Source: DATBLE01 sp963764565
Lineage (GTDB): Bacteria > Actinomycetota > Thermoleophilia > Gaiellales > Gaiellaceae
DNA length: 64,000 nt
Direction: 5' to 3'
Assembly: GCA_963764565.1 (NCBI GenBank)
Contig: CAVXTD010000015.1
Span: forward strand, 1-64,000
Position numbers and translations under genes: made by a program
Shown: positions 48,655 through 57,527 of the stretch, in pieces
Layout of the letters: each line of letters begins with the position of its first letter
Position numbering within the stretch: the stretch's first letter is position 1
The notes under the pieces: model-generated
The model's input: only the letters and a program-made list of their open reading frames with translations
Database searches by the model: none
What the model was told of the DNA's origin: nothing

Positions 48655-48669
48655 CTAGACTGTCTAGAT
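48653..48669. promoter_or_regulatory. operator dyad of the toxin-antitoxin operon
   Basis: ATCTAGAC (48653-48660), one-base centre, GTCTAGAT (48662-48669): a perfect inverted repeat overlapping the antitoxin start codon. Confidence 0.75.
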
Positions 48670-48731
48670 CGATCGTATCAGCGCGGGTGGGCCGGCGTAC
48701 CGGGGGCCGTTTCCTGGGACGACGGCGCCGA

Positions 48732-49804
48732 TCAGATGACGAACGTCTCGGGCCTCTCGAGGCCGCGCGCGAAGCGCGTGACGTCGAACGCGGTGAGATC
48801 GAGCGTCGGCTCGAGCCCGGCGATCAACTCGGCGACGTGCTCGCCCACCGCCGGCGCCTGCTGGAAGCCGTGGCCGGAGAAGCCGGTGGCGTAGAAGAAC
48901 CCGGCCGGCTCGGTCGCCTCGCCGACGAGCGCGTTCCAGTCGGGGCTGACCTCGTAGTAGCCCCACCACGACGTCTGCACGGGGAGATCCACGAGCACCG
49001 GCAGGCGGCGCGCGGCGTGCTCCGCCACCTCTTCGACGGTCTGCTCGCGCCCGCCGAAGACGAGCCCGGGGCCCTCGCGGTGGAAGTAGAACGAGGTCGA
49101 GAAGTCGATCGTCAACGGCAGCCGGTCGGGAAGCCCGCCGTCCTGCGGCGTGAACCACATCCACCGCTTCTCGCCCTCGACCGGCAACTGCACGCCGGCC
49201 ATAGCAGCGACATCGCGCGACCACGCCCCGGCACAGCAAACGACCGTGTCGCAGGCAATCGACCCTTTCGAGGTCTCGACGCCGGCCACCCGGCCGCCCC
49301 CGACGTCGATCGCGGTCACCTCGCAGCCCTGGCGCACGTCGAGGTCGCGCGCATACCACTGCACGACCGACTCGGGCGACGCGTGGCCGTCGAGTCCGCA
49401 GTAGGTAGCAGCGAGCAACCCGTCCGGGTCGAGCTGGGGCACGAGTGCGACCGCCTCTTCGACCGTGAGCTCGCGCGACGGACGCCGAGCCGCTGCTGAA
49501 GCGCGAGCGCCTTCCGGAAGTCCGCGACGTCCTCCTCCCGGTCGAGCAGGAACAGGTAACCGTGCCGGCGGAAGTCGATCCCGTCCATCCGCTCGAACTC
49601 CTCGAGCGAGCGGAGCGCGATCCGGATGTTCAGCTCGTCCGAGAACTGCGCGCGAATCCCGCCGGCCGAGCGGCCGGTCGATCCCGCTGCGAGCGAATCG
49701 CGCTCCAGCAGAACGACGTCCTCGACCCCGAGCCCGCGCAGATGCCAGGCGACGCTCGCGCCCATCGCGCCGCCACCGATCACGACCACGCTCTTCGTTT
49801 CCAT
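48732..49804 (-). CDS. FAD-dependent oxidoreductase, sarcosine-oxidase-like DAO (one indel)
   Basis: About 357 residues. A Rossmann FAD motif SVVVIGGGAMGASVAWHL, then LERDSLAAGSTGRSAGGIRA. After an indel near 49485 come GLDGHASPESVVQWYARDLD, DTVVCCAGAWSRDVAAMAG and a C-terminal GFFYATGFSGHGFQQAPAVG, all typical of the DAO family (sarcosine/dimethylglycine oxidase, glycine oxidase). Likely oxidative N-demethylation or amine oxidation. Divergent from an orphan livG, 29 bases apart. Confidence 0.9.
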
Positions 49805-49833
49805 CTGCGCGGCCGCCAGCTTATGGTAGGCGG

Positions 49834-50544
49834 GTGGCGCTGCTCGAGGTGACGAACATCACGCGCCGCTTCGGCGGGATCGTTGCGCTCGACGACGTCT
49901 CCTTCGACGTGGGCGAGGGCGAGATCGTCGGGCTGATCGGGCCGAACGGGGCCGGCAAGACGACCACGTTCAACGTGATCACGCGTCTGTACAAGCCCGA
50001 CTCAGGCGAGTTGACCTTTGAGGGCGAGAGCCTGCTCTCGACGCCGCCGCACGACGTGATCAGGCGCGGAATCACGCGAACGTTCCAGAACCTCGAGCTC
50101 TTCAAGACGATGACCGTCCGTGAAAACGTGCTCGTCGGCTGCCACGCGCGAAGCGGGGAACGCACGGCCGACGAGATGATCGACTACGTCGGTCTCGGCG
50201 ACGTCGCCGCTCGAATCGCCGGCTCGCTTCCCTACGGGACGCTGAAGCGCGTCGAGACCGCCCGCGCTCTCGCCTCCGCGCCGAAGCTGCTGCTCCTCGA
50301 CGAGCCTGCTGGGGGCCTATCCCACGAGGAGGTCGAGCAGCTCGGTGCCTTCATCCGGCGGATGCGTGAGGACTTCGACCTGACCATCCTTCTCGTCGAG
50401 CATCACATGAACCTGGTCATGGGTGTCTCAAACCGCGTGCACGTTCTCGACTTCGGCAGGAAGATCGCGGCGGGGACGCCCCAGGAGGTGCAGCGCGACC
50501 CCGCGGTGGTCGAGGCATATCTCGGCGCCGAAGAGACGGCGTAG
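49834..50544 (+). CDS. orphan branched-chain-type ABC ATPase LivG
   Basis: 236 residues. Walker A GLIGPNGAGKTTTFNVIT, LivG-specific RTFQNLELFKTMTVRENVL, signature-like LPYGTLKRVETARALAS (LSGG replaced by LPYG), Walker B LLLLDEPAGGLSHEE, and the C-terminal EVQRDPAVVEAYLGAEE. No permease or LivF adjoins, so it must use partners elsewhere, possibly those at 60.8-64 kb. GTG 49834. The LPYG signature motif is a common variant in LivG proteins. Confidence 0.88.
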   Translation: MALLEVTNITRRFGGIVALDDVSFDVGEGEIVGLIGPNGAGKTTTFNVITRLYKPDSGELTFEGESLLSTPPHDVIRRGITRTFQNLELFKTMTVRENVLVGCHARSGERTADEMIDYVGLGDVAARIAGSLPYGTLKRVETARALASAPKLLLLDEPAGGLSHEEVEQLGAFIRRMREDFDLTILLVEHHMNLVMGVSNRVHVLDFGRKIAAGTPQEVQRDPAVVEAYLGAEETA

Positions 50545-50573
50545 ACCGGCGGGCGCGCGAGCGGCCCGAAAGC

Positions 50574-51518
50574 CTATTGCGCTGATCCGAAGGTCTGCCG
50601 GTACGCGCGCGGCGACGTGCCCAACCGCGCGGCGAAGTGCGACCGCATCGTCGTCTCGGAGTCGTAGCCTGCCTGCCGGGCGATCGCGGTAAGCGGCTCG
50701 TCGCGTGTTTCGAGCAGCTGCTGGGCGACCCGGAGACGCTCCTGCTGGAGCCACTCGCCCGGCGGCAGACCCGTCGCCCTGCGGAACCGCCGCGTCAGCG
50801 TCCGGCGGCTCATCGCAGCCCGGCGGGCGAGGTCGTCGATCGTGACGCCCGTGGGGACGTGCTCGCGTGCCCAGTCGAGCAACGGCGCCAGGGCTCCGCC
50901 TGTTTCCATCGGCTGTTCAACGTACTGCGCCTGCCCGCCGGCCCGGTAGGGCGGCATGACAATTCGGCGGGCGACGCGGTTGGCGACATGGACGCCGTAG
51001 TCGAGCGCGACGATGTGCAGGCAGAGGTCGATTCCCGCCGCCGTGCCGGCGGAGGTCATGACCTGCTCGTCGGTGACGTACAGGACGTCCGGGTCGAGCT
51101 CGACCGTGGGGAAGCGCTCGCGCAGCCGGTCGGCGAAAAGCCAGTGCGTGGTCGCGCGCCGCCCGTCGAGGAGGCCTGCCGCAGCGAGCACGAACGCGCC
51201 CGTGCAGAGAGAGACGATGCGCGCACCTCGATCGTGCGCATCCCGCAGCGCGGTGCACAGCTCCTCCGACGGGGGTGCGTCCGGGTCGGACCAGCCGGGC
51301 ACGACGATTGTGTCTGCGCGGGCCAGCTCGGGGAGTCCGTGGGGCGCCAGGATGGTGAACCCTGTTTGCGTTCGCACCCTGGCTCTCCCGGCGGCGACGA
51401 GCAGAAAGTCGTACCAGGGGTCGGCGATGTCCCGGCGGTCGACTCCGAACACTTCGCAGGGAATCGCAAGGTCGAAGGTGAGCGCACCCTGGTCGATCAC
51501 CGCGCGAACGGTCGGCAT
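50574..51518 (-). CDS. GlxA-type AraC regulator with DJ-1/GATase1 domain
   Basis: 314 residues, intact. The N-terminal DJ-1/PfpI-like domain has the nucleophile-elbow ARIVSLCTGAFVLAAAGLLD and ATTHWLFADRLRERFP; the C-terminal AraC domain has VTIDDLARRAAMSRRTLTRR and ARQAGYDSETTMRSHFAARL. Members include regulators of glycine betaine, sarcosine and carnitine breakdown, which fits the nearby sarcosine-oxidase-like gene. Target not shown by sequence. Confidence 0.92.
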   Translation of the reverse strand: MPTVRAVIDQGALTFDLAIPCEVFGVDRRDIADPWYDFLLVAAGRARVRTQTGFTILAPHGLPELARADTIVVPGWSDPDAPPSEELCTALRDAHDRGARIVSLCTGAFVLAAAGLLDGRRATTHWLFADRLRERFPTVELDPDVLYVTDEQVMTSAGTAAGIDLCLHIVALDYGVHVANRVARRIVMPPYRAGGQAQYVEQPMETGGALAPLLDWAREHVPTGVTIDDLARRAAMSRRTLTRRFRRATGLPPGEWLQQERLRVAQQLLETRDEPLTAIARQAGYDSETTMRSHFAARLGTSPRAYRQTFGSAQ

Positions 51519-51579
51519 GGCCGAAACCTAGCGATAGTCGTCTCAGAGCCGGCGACCGAAAGCGGCAGAGTTCCCGAGC

Positions 51580-52545
51580 ATGCGCATCCTCGCTGCGCTC
51601 GTGACGCTCTCAGCTCTCGCAGCGTCGGTGGCCGGGGCAGCCGGGTCCGGCCGGCTGCCCGGAGCCACGGCATTCGAGACGTGCGCCGCTGCCGGCCCTT
51701 TCTGGCCGACCGAGACGCTCGCGATCTCGGGCCCGATCGGCTGGCTCGCCTGCAAGGAGGAGGCGCGGATAGTCAAGCTCGACCTCGCGCGGCGGAAGGC
51801 GGTTCGCTCCGTTCGCATCGGGGCGCCGGTGATTGCGGTCGCGCTCGGCTACGGGTCGGTCTGGGCTCTCGATTCAAGTGGGACTCTGACGCGGGTCGCG
51901 CCGCGGACCGCGCGCATCACGCAGCGGGTCGTCCTCGGGACCGGCCGCCCCTACAACATCTGGATCGGCGCCGGCTCTGTGTGGGTCGCCGACGACGGCG
52001 CGGGACAGCTCATCCGGATCTCCGCGGCGACGAACCGCGTGGTCGCGCGGATCACGGTCGGCGACGGGCCGGCCGACCTGGCCTTCGACGGGACCAGCGC
52101 ATGGGTGGTCAACCATCGCGATCGCGGCCTTGTTCGGATCGACACGCGGACGAACGCGCCGACCCGACTGGCGATCCTCGACGCGGAGGTGCCCGAGCGG
52201 ATCGCCCGCGCCGGCGGGAGCCTCTGGATCACGGGCCGTGGGACGGATCTCGTCCAGGTTGATCCGGCGACAGGTGCGGTAGAGACCACCGCCGAGATCG
52301 GCGCGAGCGGGATCGACGTGGTGGCAGCCGGTGGCGCCCTGTGGGTCCCGTCCCGCAGCACGGCAGTTGATCGGTCAGGCCTCCCGACGATGGAGGCGCT
52401 GCGCCGTGTGTCCACGGCCGGCGTCGTCACGACGTTCGCCCGTTCGACCGGCCGGATCGACGTCCACGGTCTCGTCGTTTCCGGGGGCGCCGTGTGGCTC
52501 GCGGACAACACCAACGGCTTCCTGTACCGCGTGCCCGCGGCATGA
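51580..52545 (+). CDS. secreted YVTN/Vgb-like beta-propeller
   Basis: 321 residues. Signal peptide MRILAALVTLSALAASVAGA. Repeated blades include VIAVALGYGSVWALDSSGTL, PYNIWIGAGSVWVADDGAG, PADLAFDGTSAWVVNHRDRG and GLVVSGGAVWLADNTNGFLY, as in virginiamycin B lyase-like and YncE propellers. Binding partner unknown. The following 238 bases (52546-52783) hold no gene I can support. Confidence 0.78.
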   Translation: MRILAALVTLSALAASVAGAAGSGRLPGATAFETCAAAGPFWPTETLAISGPIGWLACKEEARIVKLDLARRKAVRSVRIGAPVIAVALGYGSVWALDSSGTLTRVAPRTARITQRVVLGTGRPYNIWIGAGSVWVADDGAGQLIRISAATNRVVARITVGDGPADLAFDGTSAWVVNHRDRGLVRIDTRTNAPTRLAILDAEVPERIARAGGSLWITGRGTDLVQVDPATGAVETTAEIGASGIDVVAAGGALWVPSRSTAVDRSGLPTMEALRRVSTAGVVTTFARSTGRIDVHGLVVSGGAVWLADNTNGFLYRVPAA

Positions 52546-52783
52546 CGGAGCGGTTACGCCTGTCAGGCCCGACGAAGCGCGCTCCTCGTCTCGGTACCGG
52601 TCGCGCCGGCGGGCGCCGCAATCTGCTGCCGCGGCCAAGCGTGGGCTGGGCTCGAAGGCGGGCGGGCCGGCGACGTCGGTCGGCCACGGAGAGCGGGGCA
52701 GACACCGACGCGGCGTGCGGTGATGACCTGGAGCGCCGGTCGGGCGGCCACTGGAACATCCTCACCGGGCCGCCGACGATCCG

Positions 52784-54235
52784 TCAGCCCGCTGTTACCT
52801 CGGCCGCGGGCTCGGGTGCGCCGGCGAGCTGCCCTCCGGGGCAGGACTCGGCGCGCACGGCCCTGCTCGAATTCGTGATCCCCGCCAGCCCGGCAATCCC
52901 TCCCGCTGCGACGAGTACCGCGCAGATGACGACGGCTTCGTGGAACGCGCGGACCGACTCGCCGTTCGCCCCGAACGTGTCGCCCGTCAGCCTGCTCGCG
53001 ACCACGACGCCGACCACCGACACGCCGACGAGTCCGGCGACGCGTGCGACGGCGTTGTTGATCGCGGAGGCAATGCCGGCGTCGGTCTCGTCGGCGTCGG
53101 CAAGCACGGCCGCCGTCAGCGGGGCGACAGTCGCCGACAGGCCGAGTGCGAAGAGGAGCAGCGCGGGCAGCAGGTCGCGCGGGTACGAGGTGTGCATCCC
53201 CGTCCTCAGCAGCAGAAGGATCCCGCCGGCCGCGACGAGCGGGCCGACCCCCATGAAGAGGCGCGGGCCGAACCGGTCGGCGAGCGCGCCGAATCGGCGG
53301 GAGAGCACGAACATCACCACTGTGACCGGCAGCGTCGTCAGGCCGCTGCGCAGCGCGGTATACCCCGCCACCTGCTGGAGGTAGATGACGAGGAAGAAGA
53401 AGAGGATCGCGAGGCCCGCGTACATGGTCAGGGTCTCGAGGTTCCCGACGGCGAAGTTCCGCCGCGCGAAGAGCTCGATCTTCAGCATCGGCTCCTCCGC
53501 CATTCGCTCGTAAGCGAGGAAGGCGGCGAAGAGGGCGACACCGCCCGCCAGCGGGACGAGGATCGCCGGGCTCGTCCAGCCGAAGCGCGGCTGCTCGATC
53601 AACCCGAAGACGAAGCCGCCGAGACCGAGCACGCAGAGGAGCGCGCCTGTGAGATCGACTCGGCGTGCGGCGGCTCGCGCCGAGGGCGGCACCGCGGCGA
53701 GGACGAGTCCGAGGGTGACGAGGACGAGCGGGACGTTGAGCGCGAAGATCCAGCGCCAAGAGACCTGGTCGACGATCTCGCCGCCGACGAGCGGGCCGAC
53801 GATCGCGGCGATCCCGCCCCAGGCAGTCCACGCACCGATCGCGGCCGCCCGCTCCCGCGCCGGGAACGCCATGACGATGATCGCGAGCGAGCTCGGCGTC
53901 AGCAGTGCTCCGGCAGCTCCCTGGAGCGCGCGAGCGGCGATCAGCACCTCGATCGTCGGCGCGAGCGCGCACGCGACCGAGAGAACGCCGAAGGCGGCGA
54001 CGCCGATCGCGAAGACGCGGCGCTCGCCGTAGATGTCCCCGAGCGAGCCGCCGATCAGGATCAGCGAGCCGAGGACGAGCAGGTACGCGTTCGACACCCA
54101 CTGCTGCGCGGGCAGACCGCCTCCGAGGTCGCGCTCGATCGCCGGCAGGGCGACGTTGACGATCGTCCCGTCGATGGTTGCCACCCCGGAGCCGAGAATC
54201 GCCGCGACCAGGGTCAACCGCTGGCCGCTGCTCAT
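52784..54235 (-). CDS. DHA2-family (14-TM) MFS drug exporter
   Basis: 483 residues, intact. MFS motif A-like GGSLGDIYGERRVFAIGVAA, the DHA2 signature ATIDGTIVNVALPAIERDLG, and motif C-like AIGAWTAWGGIAAIVGPLVGG. Fourteen hydrophobic stretches are visible. Proton-driven efflux of small organic compounds is likely. ATG 54235. The C-terminal ~30 residues are hydrophilic (ESCPGGQLAGAPEPAAEV). Confidence 0.93.
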   Translation of the reverse strand: MSSGQRLTLVAAILGSGVATIDGTIVNVALPAIERDLGGGLPAQQWVSNAYLLVLGSLILIGGSLGDIYGERRVFAIGVAAFGVLSVACALAPTIEVLIAARALQGAAGALLTPSSLAIIVMAFPARERAAAIGAWTAWGGIAAIVGPLVGGEIVDQVSWRWIFALNVPLVLVTLGLVLAAVPPSARAAARRVDLTGALLCVLGLGGFVFGLIEQPRFGWTSPAILVPLAGGVALFAAFLAYERMAEEPMLKIELFARRNFAVGNLETLTMYAGLAILFFFLVIYLQQVAGYTALRSGLTTLPVTVVMFVLSRRFGALADRFGPRLFMGVGPLVAAGGILLLLRTGMHTSYPRDLLPALLLFALGLSATVAPLTAAVLADADETDAGIASAINNAVARVAGLVGVSVVGVVVASRLTGDTFGANGESVRAFHEAVVICAVLVAAGGIAGLAGITNSSRAVRAESCPGGQLAGAPEPAAEVTAG

Positions 54236-54337
54236 AGCGAGCCGGACCGGGCTTGCAGCGGAGGGAGCGGCGCTGTCATCCGGTGAACGGAACGAGGGAT
54301 CGAGTTGGCCATGCGAGCCTGGCCCGAGGTAGGCGGG

Positions 54338-54922
54338 TCAGTAGCGGCGTAAACGCTCGCGCGCCCGTTCGTAGTCCTCGTCGGTGATCGCGCCTCGGTC
54401 GCGCTCGGCCCGAAGCCTCTCGAGCTCCTCGGCGACGTCCTGAGGATCGGGCTGCGCGCGAGAAGCGCCTCGCCGATGCCCGAGCCGGTCGGGGTCGATC
54501 CCGAACTGGCGCAGTCGCGCGCGCATGCGGGCCACTCCGACGCCCCGCGTCGGAAAGTGGTGTGCCCCGGGCCCCCAGAGCGGCCGTTTCTGCACGAACC
54601 GGCGATAGGCTGCGAGCAGCCCGGTCGCCACGCCCACTTCGAGCAGCAGCGTCACGAACGCGCGGCTCGACGTGTCGAACGTGTGGCTCGAGCCGTAGAT
54701 CGCGGTCGCGAGACCGACGCCCGCTGCGGAGCCGGCGAGGCCGATCAGGACGGTGAAGGAGAACGGCATCGGATCGGGCCCCGGTAGCGCCAGCCGTGCC
54801 GCGCCGCCGATCAGGAAGCCGGAGACGACCGCGGAGAGAATCACGCCGAGCACCCAGCGGAGGTTAGCGAGGACGCGCGAGGCCGAACGCGCGGCGAGAG
54901 CCCGACCGTTTGTGCTATACAA
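54338..54922 (-). CDS. membrane protein with C-terminal SHOCT domain
   Basis: Up to 194 residues. Three transmembrane helices (WVLGVILSAVVSGFLIGGAA, FSFTVLIGLAGSAAGVGLAT, FVTLLLEVGVATGLLAAYRR) precede a cytosolic linker and a C-terminal SHOCT motif (ELERLRAERDRGAITDEDYE). SHOCT domains commonly end membrane proteins of unknown role. The first codon at 54922 is TTG and close to the divergent ArsR-like promoter; a GTG at the beginning of the first helix is an alternative start. Confidence 0.7.
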   Translation of the reverse strand: MYSTNGRALAARSASRVLANLRWVLGVILSAVVSGFLIGGAARLALPGPDPMPFSFTVLIGLAGSAAGVGLATAIYGSSHTFDTSSRAFVTLLLEVGVATGLLAAYRRFVQKRPLWGPGAHHFPTRGVGVARMRARLRQFGIDPDRLGHRRGASRAQPDPQDVAEELERLRAERDRGAITDEDYERARERLRRY

Positions 54923-54931
54923 CCATACAAC
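54917..54931. promoter_or_regulatory. AT-rich control region of ArsR-like gene
   Basis: Heptamer ATACAAC occurs twice with an 8-base period (54917-54923, 54925-54931) in an AT-rich island between divergent genes, followed by CTGTTTATGATTGAATAA. It resembles the arsR control region near 11481-11512 (also ACAACCAT and ACAACT), a plausible ArsR-family binding site. Confidence 0.4.
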
Positions 54932-54961
54932 TGTTTATGATTGAATAAGAAACCCGCAACG

Positions 54962-55300
54962 ATGCCGCTTCCCAACCCCATCCCAGATGAGCTCGTCGAG
55001 TTGATCGCCCGCCGCTTCCGGGCGATCGGCGAGCCGATGCGAATCAGGCTGCTCGACCGGCTCCGCGACGGCGAGGCAACCGTCAACGAGCTGACGCGCG
55101 CGACAGGCGCCTCACAGCAGAACGTCTCGAAACACCTTGCCGTGCTCGCCGACTCGGGGATCGTCGGGCGCCGCAAGGACGGAACGCACGCCTACTACCG
55201 GATCGCGGACGAGGGAGTCTTCAGGCTCTGCGACGAGGTCTGCGGTGCGATCCAGCAGCAGCTCGCGGCTCTGAACGAGCTCGTCGAGGGAGTGCGTTGA
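54962..55300 (+). CDS. ArsR-family winged-helix regulator
   Basis: 112 residues. RRFRAIGEPMRIRLLDRLRD, recognition helix TGASQQNVSKHLAVLADSGI and wing RKDGTHAYYRIADE. It lacks the CxC metal site of ArsR; the only cysteines are in LCDEVCGA near the C-terminus, so the ligand is uncertain. ATG 54962 preferred over an upstream TTG. TGA overlaps an ATG at 55300 that opens only a 23-codon frame; the MMPL gene proper starts 59 bases on, so the two are probably cotranscribed. Confidence 0.9.
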   Translation: MPLPNPIPDELVELIARRFRAIGEPMRIRLLDRLRDGEATVNELTRATGASQQNVSKHLAVLADSGIVGRRKDGTHAYYRIADEGVFRLCDEVCGAIQQQLAALNELVEGVR

Positions 55301-55358
55301 TGTCCCGGCGCCCGCTCTGCCCGCCGTCGCTCGAGCTCCGGCGATTCTCCGGGCGGCG

Positions 55359-57527
55359 GTGCAGCCGGTGACCGCCGTCGCGTCCACCCGCCGCGTTGCG
55401 CCTGTGACCGCCGAGCACGCTGCTGCAGTCGGGCCGGTCGGCCGGCTGGGCCGGTGGACCGTCGACCACGGTCGTGCCGTCGCGGTGGCGTGGCTGATCA
55501 TCGGGATCGGCTTCGGCTTCTTTGCACCGAAGGTCGAATCGGCTCTCTCGGGTGCCGGTTGGCAGGCGAACGGCTCCCAGTCGGTCCAGGCGAGGAACCT
55601 GATCCAGGCGAACTTTGCCGGCCTCTCCAGCTCGGCGCTGACGGTGGTGGCGCACTCGGAGAGGGAGACCGTGAGCGACGTGGGCTTTCGATCGACGATC
55701 ACGGCTGCCGAACGGCTGCTCCGGGCGAATCGCAACGTTGCCTCCGTTGTGGGACCCCGGCCCGGCTCGACGATCTCGGCCGACCGGCACACGGCGATCG
55801 TCACTGCCGGTGCCGGCGGCGACCCCACCGCAATGGTCGCCGCCGCCGACTCGCTCAAGGGCAAGCTGCATGCGCTCGGGAACGGCGACGTCAGCGTCGC
55901 TCTGACGGGCGCCTCCGGGATGTGGAGTGACTTCAACACCGCAAACCGGACGGCGATGATGAAGTCCGAGCTCTTCTCGTGGCCGGTGACGATGGTCATC
56001 CTCGTGCTGGCGTTCGGCTCGCTCGTCGCCGCCGGGCTCCCGCTGCTGCTGACGATCCTCGGCCTCATCTCCTCGGCCGGCCTGCTCGCGCTGCTCACGC
56101 ACGGCTTCGAGATCTCGATCTGGGCGATGAACTTCGCACTCATGTTCGCGCTTGCGCTCGGGATCGACTACGCGCTCTTCATCGTCCACCGCTTTCGCGG
56201 CGCCTTCTTCGGCTCCCGGCTCGAGGCGCGCGACGCGGTCGCGGTGACGATGGACACGGCCGGGAAGGCGGTCCTGTTCTCCGGGGCCACGGTCCTGATC
56301 TCGCTCTCCGCCGTGATGCTCGTCCCGAGCCCCGCGTTTCGGTCGATGGCGCTCGGGATCATGATCAGCGTCTTCTTCGTGCTCGGAGCGACCCTGACGC
56401 TGCTGCCGACGGTGCTTGCGAAGCTCGGGCCGAAGGTGGACTCGCTGGCGCTCCGCTGGGTTCACTCCGGGGAGCACCGATCGACGCGCTTCGCACGCTG
56501 GGGTGAGCTGCTCTGGCGGCACCCGCACGTGTTCGGCCCCGCCGCCACGATCGTGCTCGTTCTGCTCGCGCTGCCGATCTTCGGACTGAAGACCGGCATG
56601 CCCTCGATCAAGGTCGTCCCCGCGCACGACTCCTCGCGCGTCGGCTACGACCAAGTGCAGCAGGCGTTCGGCGCCGGCGCTCCGGGGGCGCTCCAGATCG
56701 TCGCTCCGCGGGCGGAGGCGGCAACCGTGTCGAGGATCGTCCGGAGCGATCCCGGCATCTCCTCCGCCTCACCTGCCCAGCAGGGTGGCGGCGGCCTGGC
56801 GCTCGTTCAGGCCGTTCCGAACACGGATCCGTCGAGTGCTCCGGTCGGGCGCACGATCGACCGCGTGCGCTCGCAGCTTCCCCCGCACGCGCTCGTGGGC
56901 GGCGCGGTCGCGGAGAACCACGACCTCGAGCGGGCGCTTTCGGCGAAGACACCGCTCGTGATCGGGGTCGTGCTCACGCTCGGCTTCCTGCTCCTGCTCG
57001 TCGCCCTCCAGGCGCCGCTGATCGCCGCCCTCGGAGTGCTGACGAACCTGCTTGCGACCGGCGCTGCCTTCGGGATCGCCAGGCTGATCTTCCAGAACGG
57101 CCACGGCTCCGGCCTGCTCGGCTTCGAGTCGCAGGGATTTCTCGACGCCTGGGGGCCGGTGTTCTTCTTCGCGATGATCTTCGCGATCTCGATGGACTAC
57201 ACCGTCTTCCTGCTCTCGTCGGCCAAGGAGCACTTCGACCGCACCGGCGACCCGCGGGAAGCCTCGATCGCCGGGCTCGCACACTCCGGCCGGGTGATCT
57301 TCGCCGCCGCCGCCGTCATGGTCGCCGTCTTCTTCACCTTCGCGCTCTCCGGGCCGCTGCCGCCGAAGGAGATGGGCGTCATCCTCGGCATCGCGGTGCT
57401 GCTGGACGCGATGCTCGTCAGGCTCGTACTGATTCCGACGCTGCTGCGCGTGTTCGGCCGCTACGCCTGGGCTCGACCACGCTGGCTCGACCGCATCCTC
57501 CCCGACGTCCGCTTCGGCCACTCCTGA
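55359..57527 (+). CDS. MMPL/RND-family membrane transporter
   Basis: 722 residues, intact. Two six-helix MMPL halves: the first membrane segment VAVAWLIIGIGFGFFAPKVE, the proton-relay region AMNFALMFALALGIDYALFI, and the repeated half with FFAMIFAISMDYTVFLLSSA. These Asp-Tyr pairs are the MMPL/RND proton-relay positions. It exports lipids or drugs. GTG 55359. Coupled to the ArsR-like regulator; its stop directly abuts the convergent M24 gene stop. Confidence 0.93.
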   Translation: MQPVTAVASTRRVAPVTAEHAAAVGPVGRLGRWTVDHGRAVAVAWLIIGIGFGFFAPKVESALSGAGWQANGSQSVQARNLIQANFAGLSSSALTVVAHSERETVSDVGFRSTITAAERLLRANRNVASVVGPRPGSTISADRHTAIVTAGAGGDPTAMVAAADSLKGKLHALGNGDVSVALTGASGMWSDFNTANRTAMMKSELFSWPVTMVILVLAFGSLVAAGLPLLLTILGLISSAGLLALLTHGFEISIWAMNFALMFALALGIDYALFIVHRFRGAFFGSRLEARDAVAVTMDTAGKAVLFSGATVLISLSAVMLVPSPAFRSMALGIMISVFFVLGATLTLLPTVLAKLGPKVDSLALRWVHSGEHRSTRFARWGELLWRHPHVFGPAATIVLVLLALPIFGLKTGMPSIKVVPAHDSSRVGYDQVQQAFGAGAPGALQIVAPRAEAATVSRIVRSDPGISSASPAQQGGGGLALVQAVPNTDPSSAPVGRTIDRVRSQLPPHALVGGAVAENHDLERALSAKTPLVIGVVLTLGFLLLLVALQAPLIAALGVLTNLLATGAAFGIARLIFQNGHGSGLLGFESQGFLDAWGPVFFFAMIFAISMDYTVFLLSSAKEHFDRTGDPREASIAGLAHSGRVIFAAAAVMVAVFFTFALSGPLPPKEMGVILGIAVLLDAMLVRLVLIPTLLRVFGRYAWARPRWLDRILPDVRFGHS

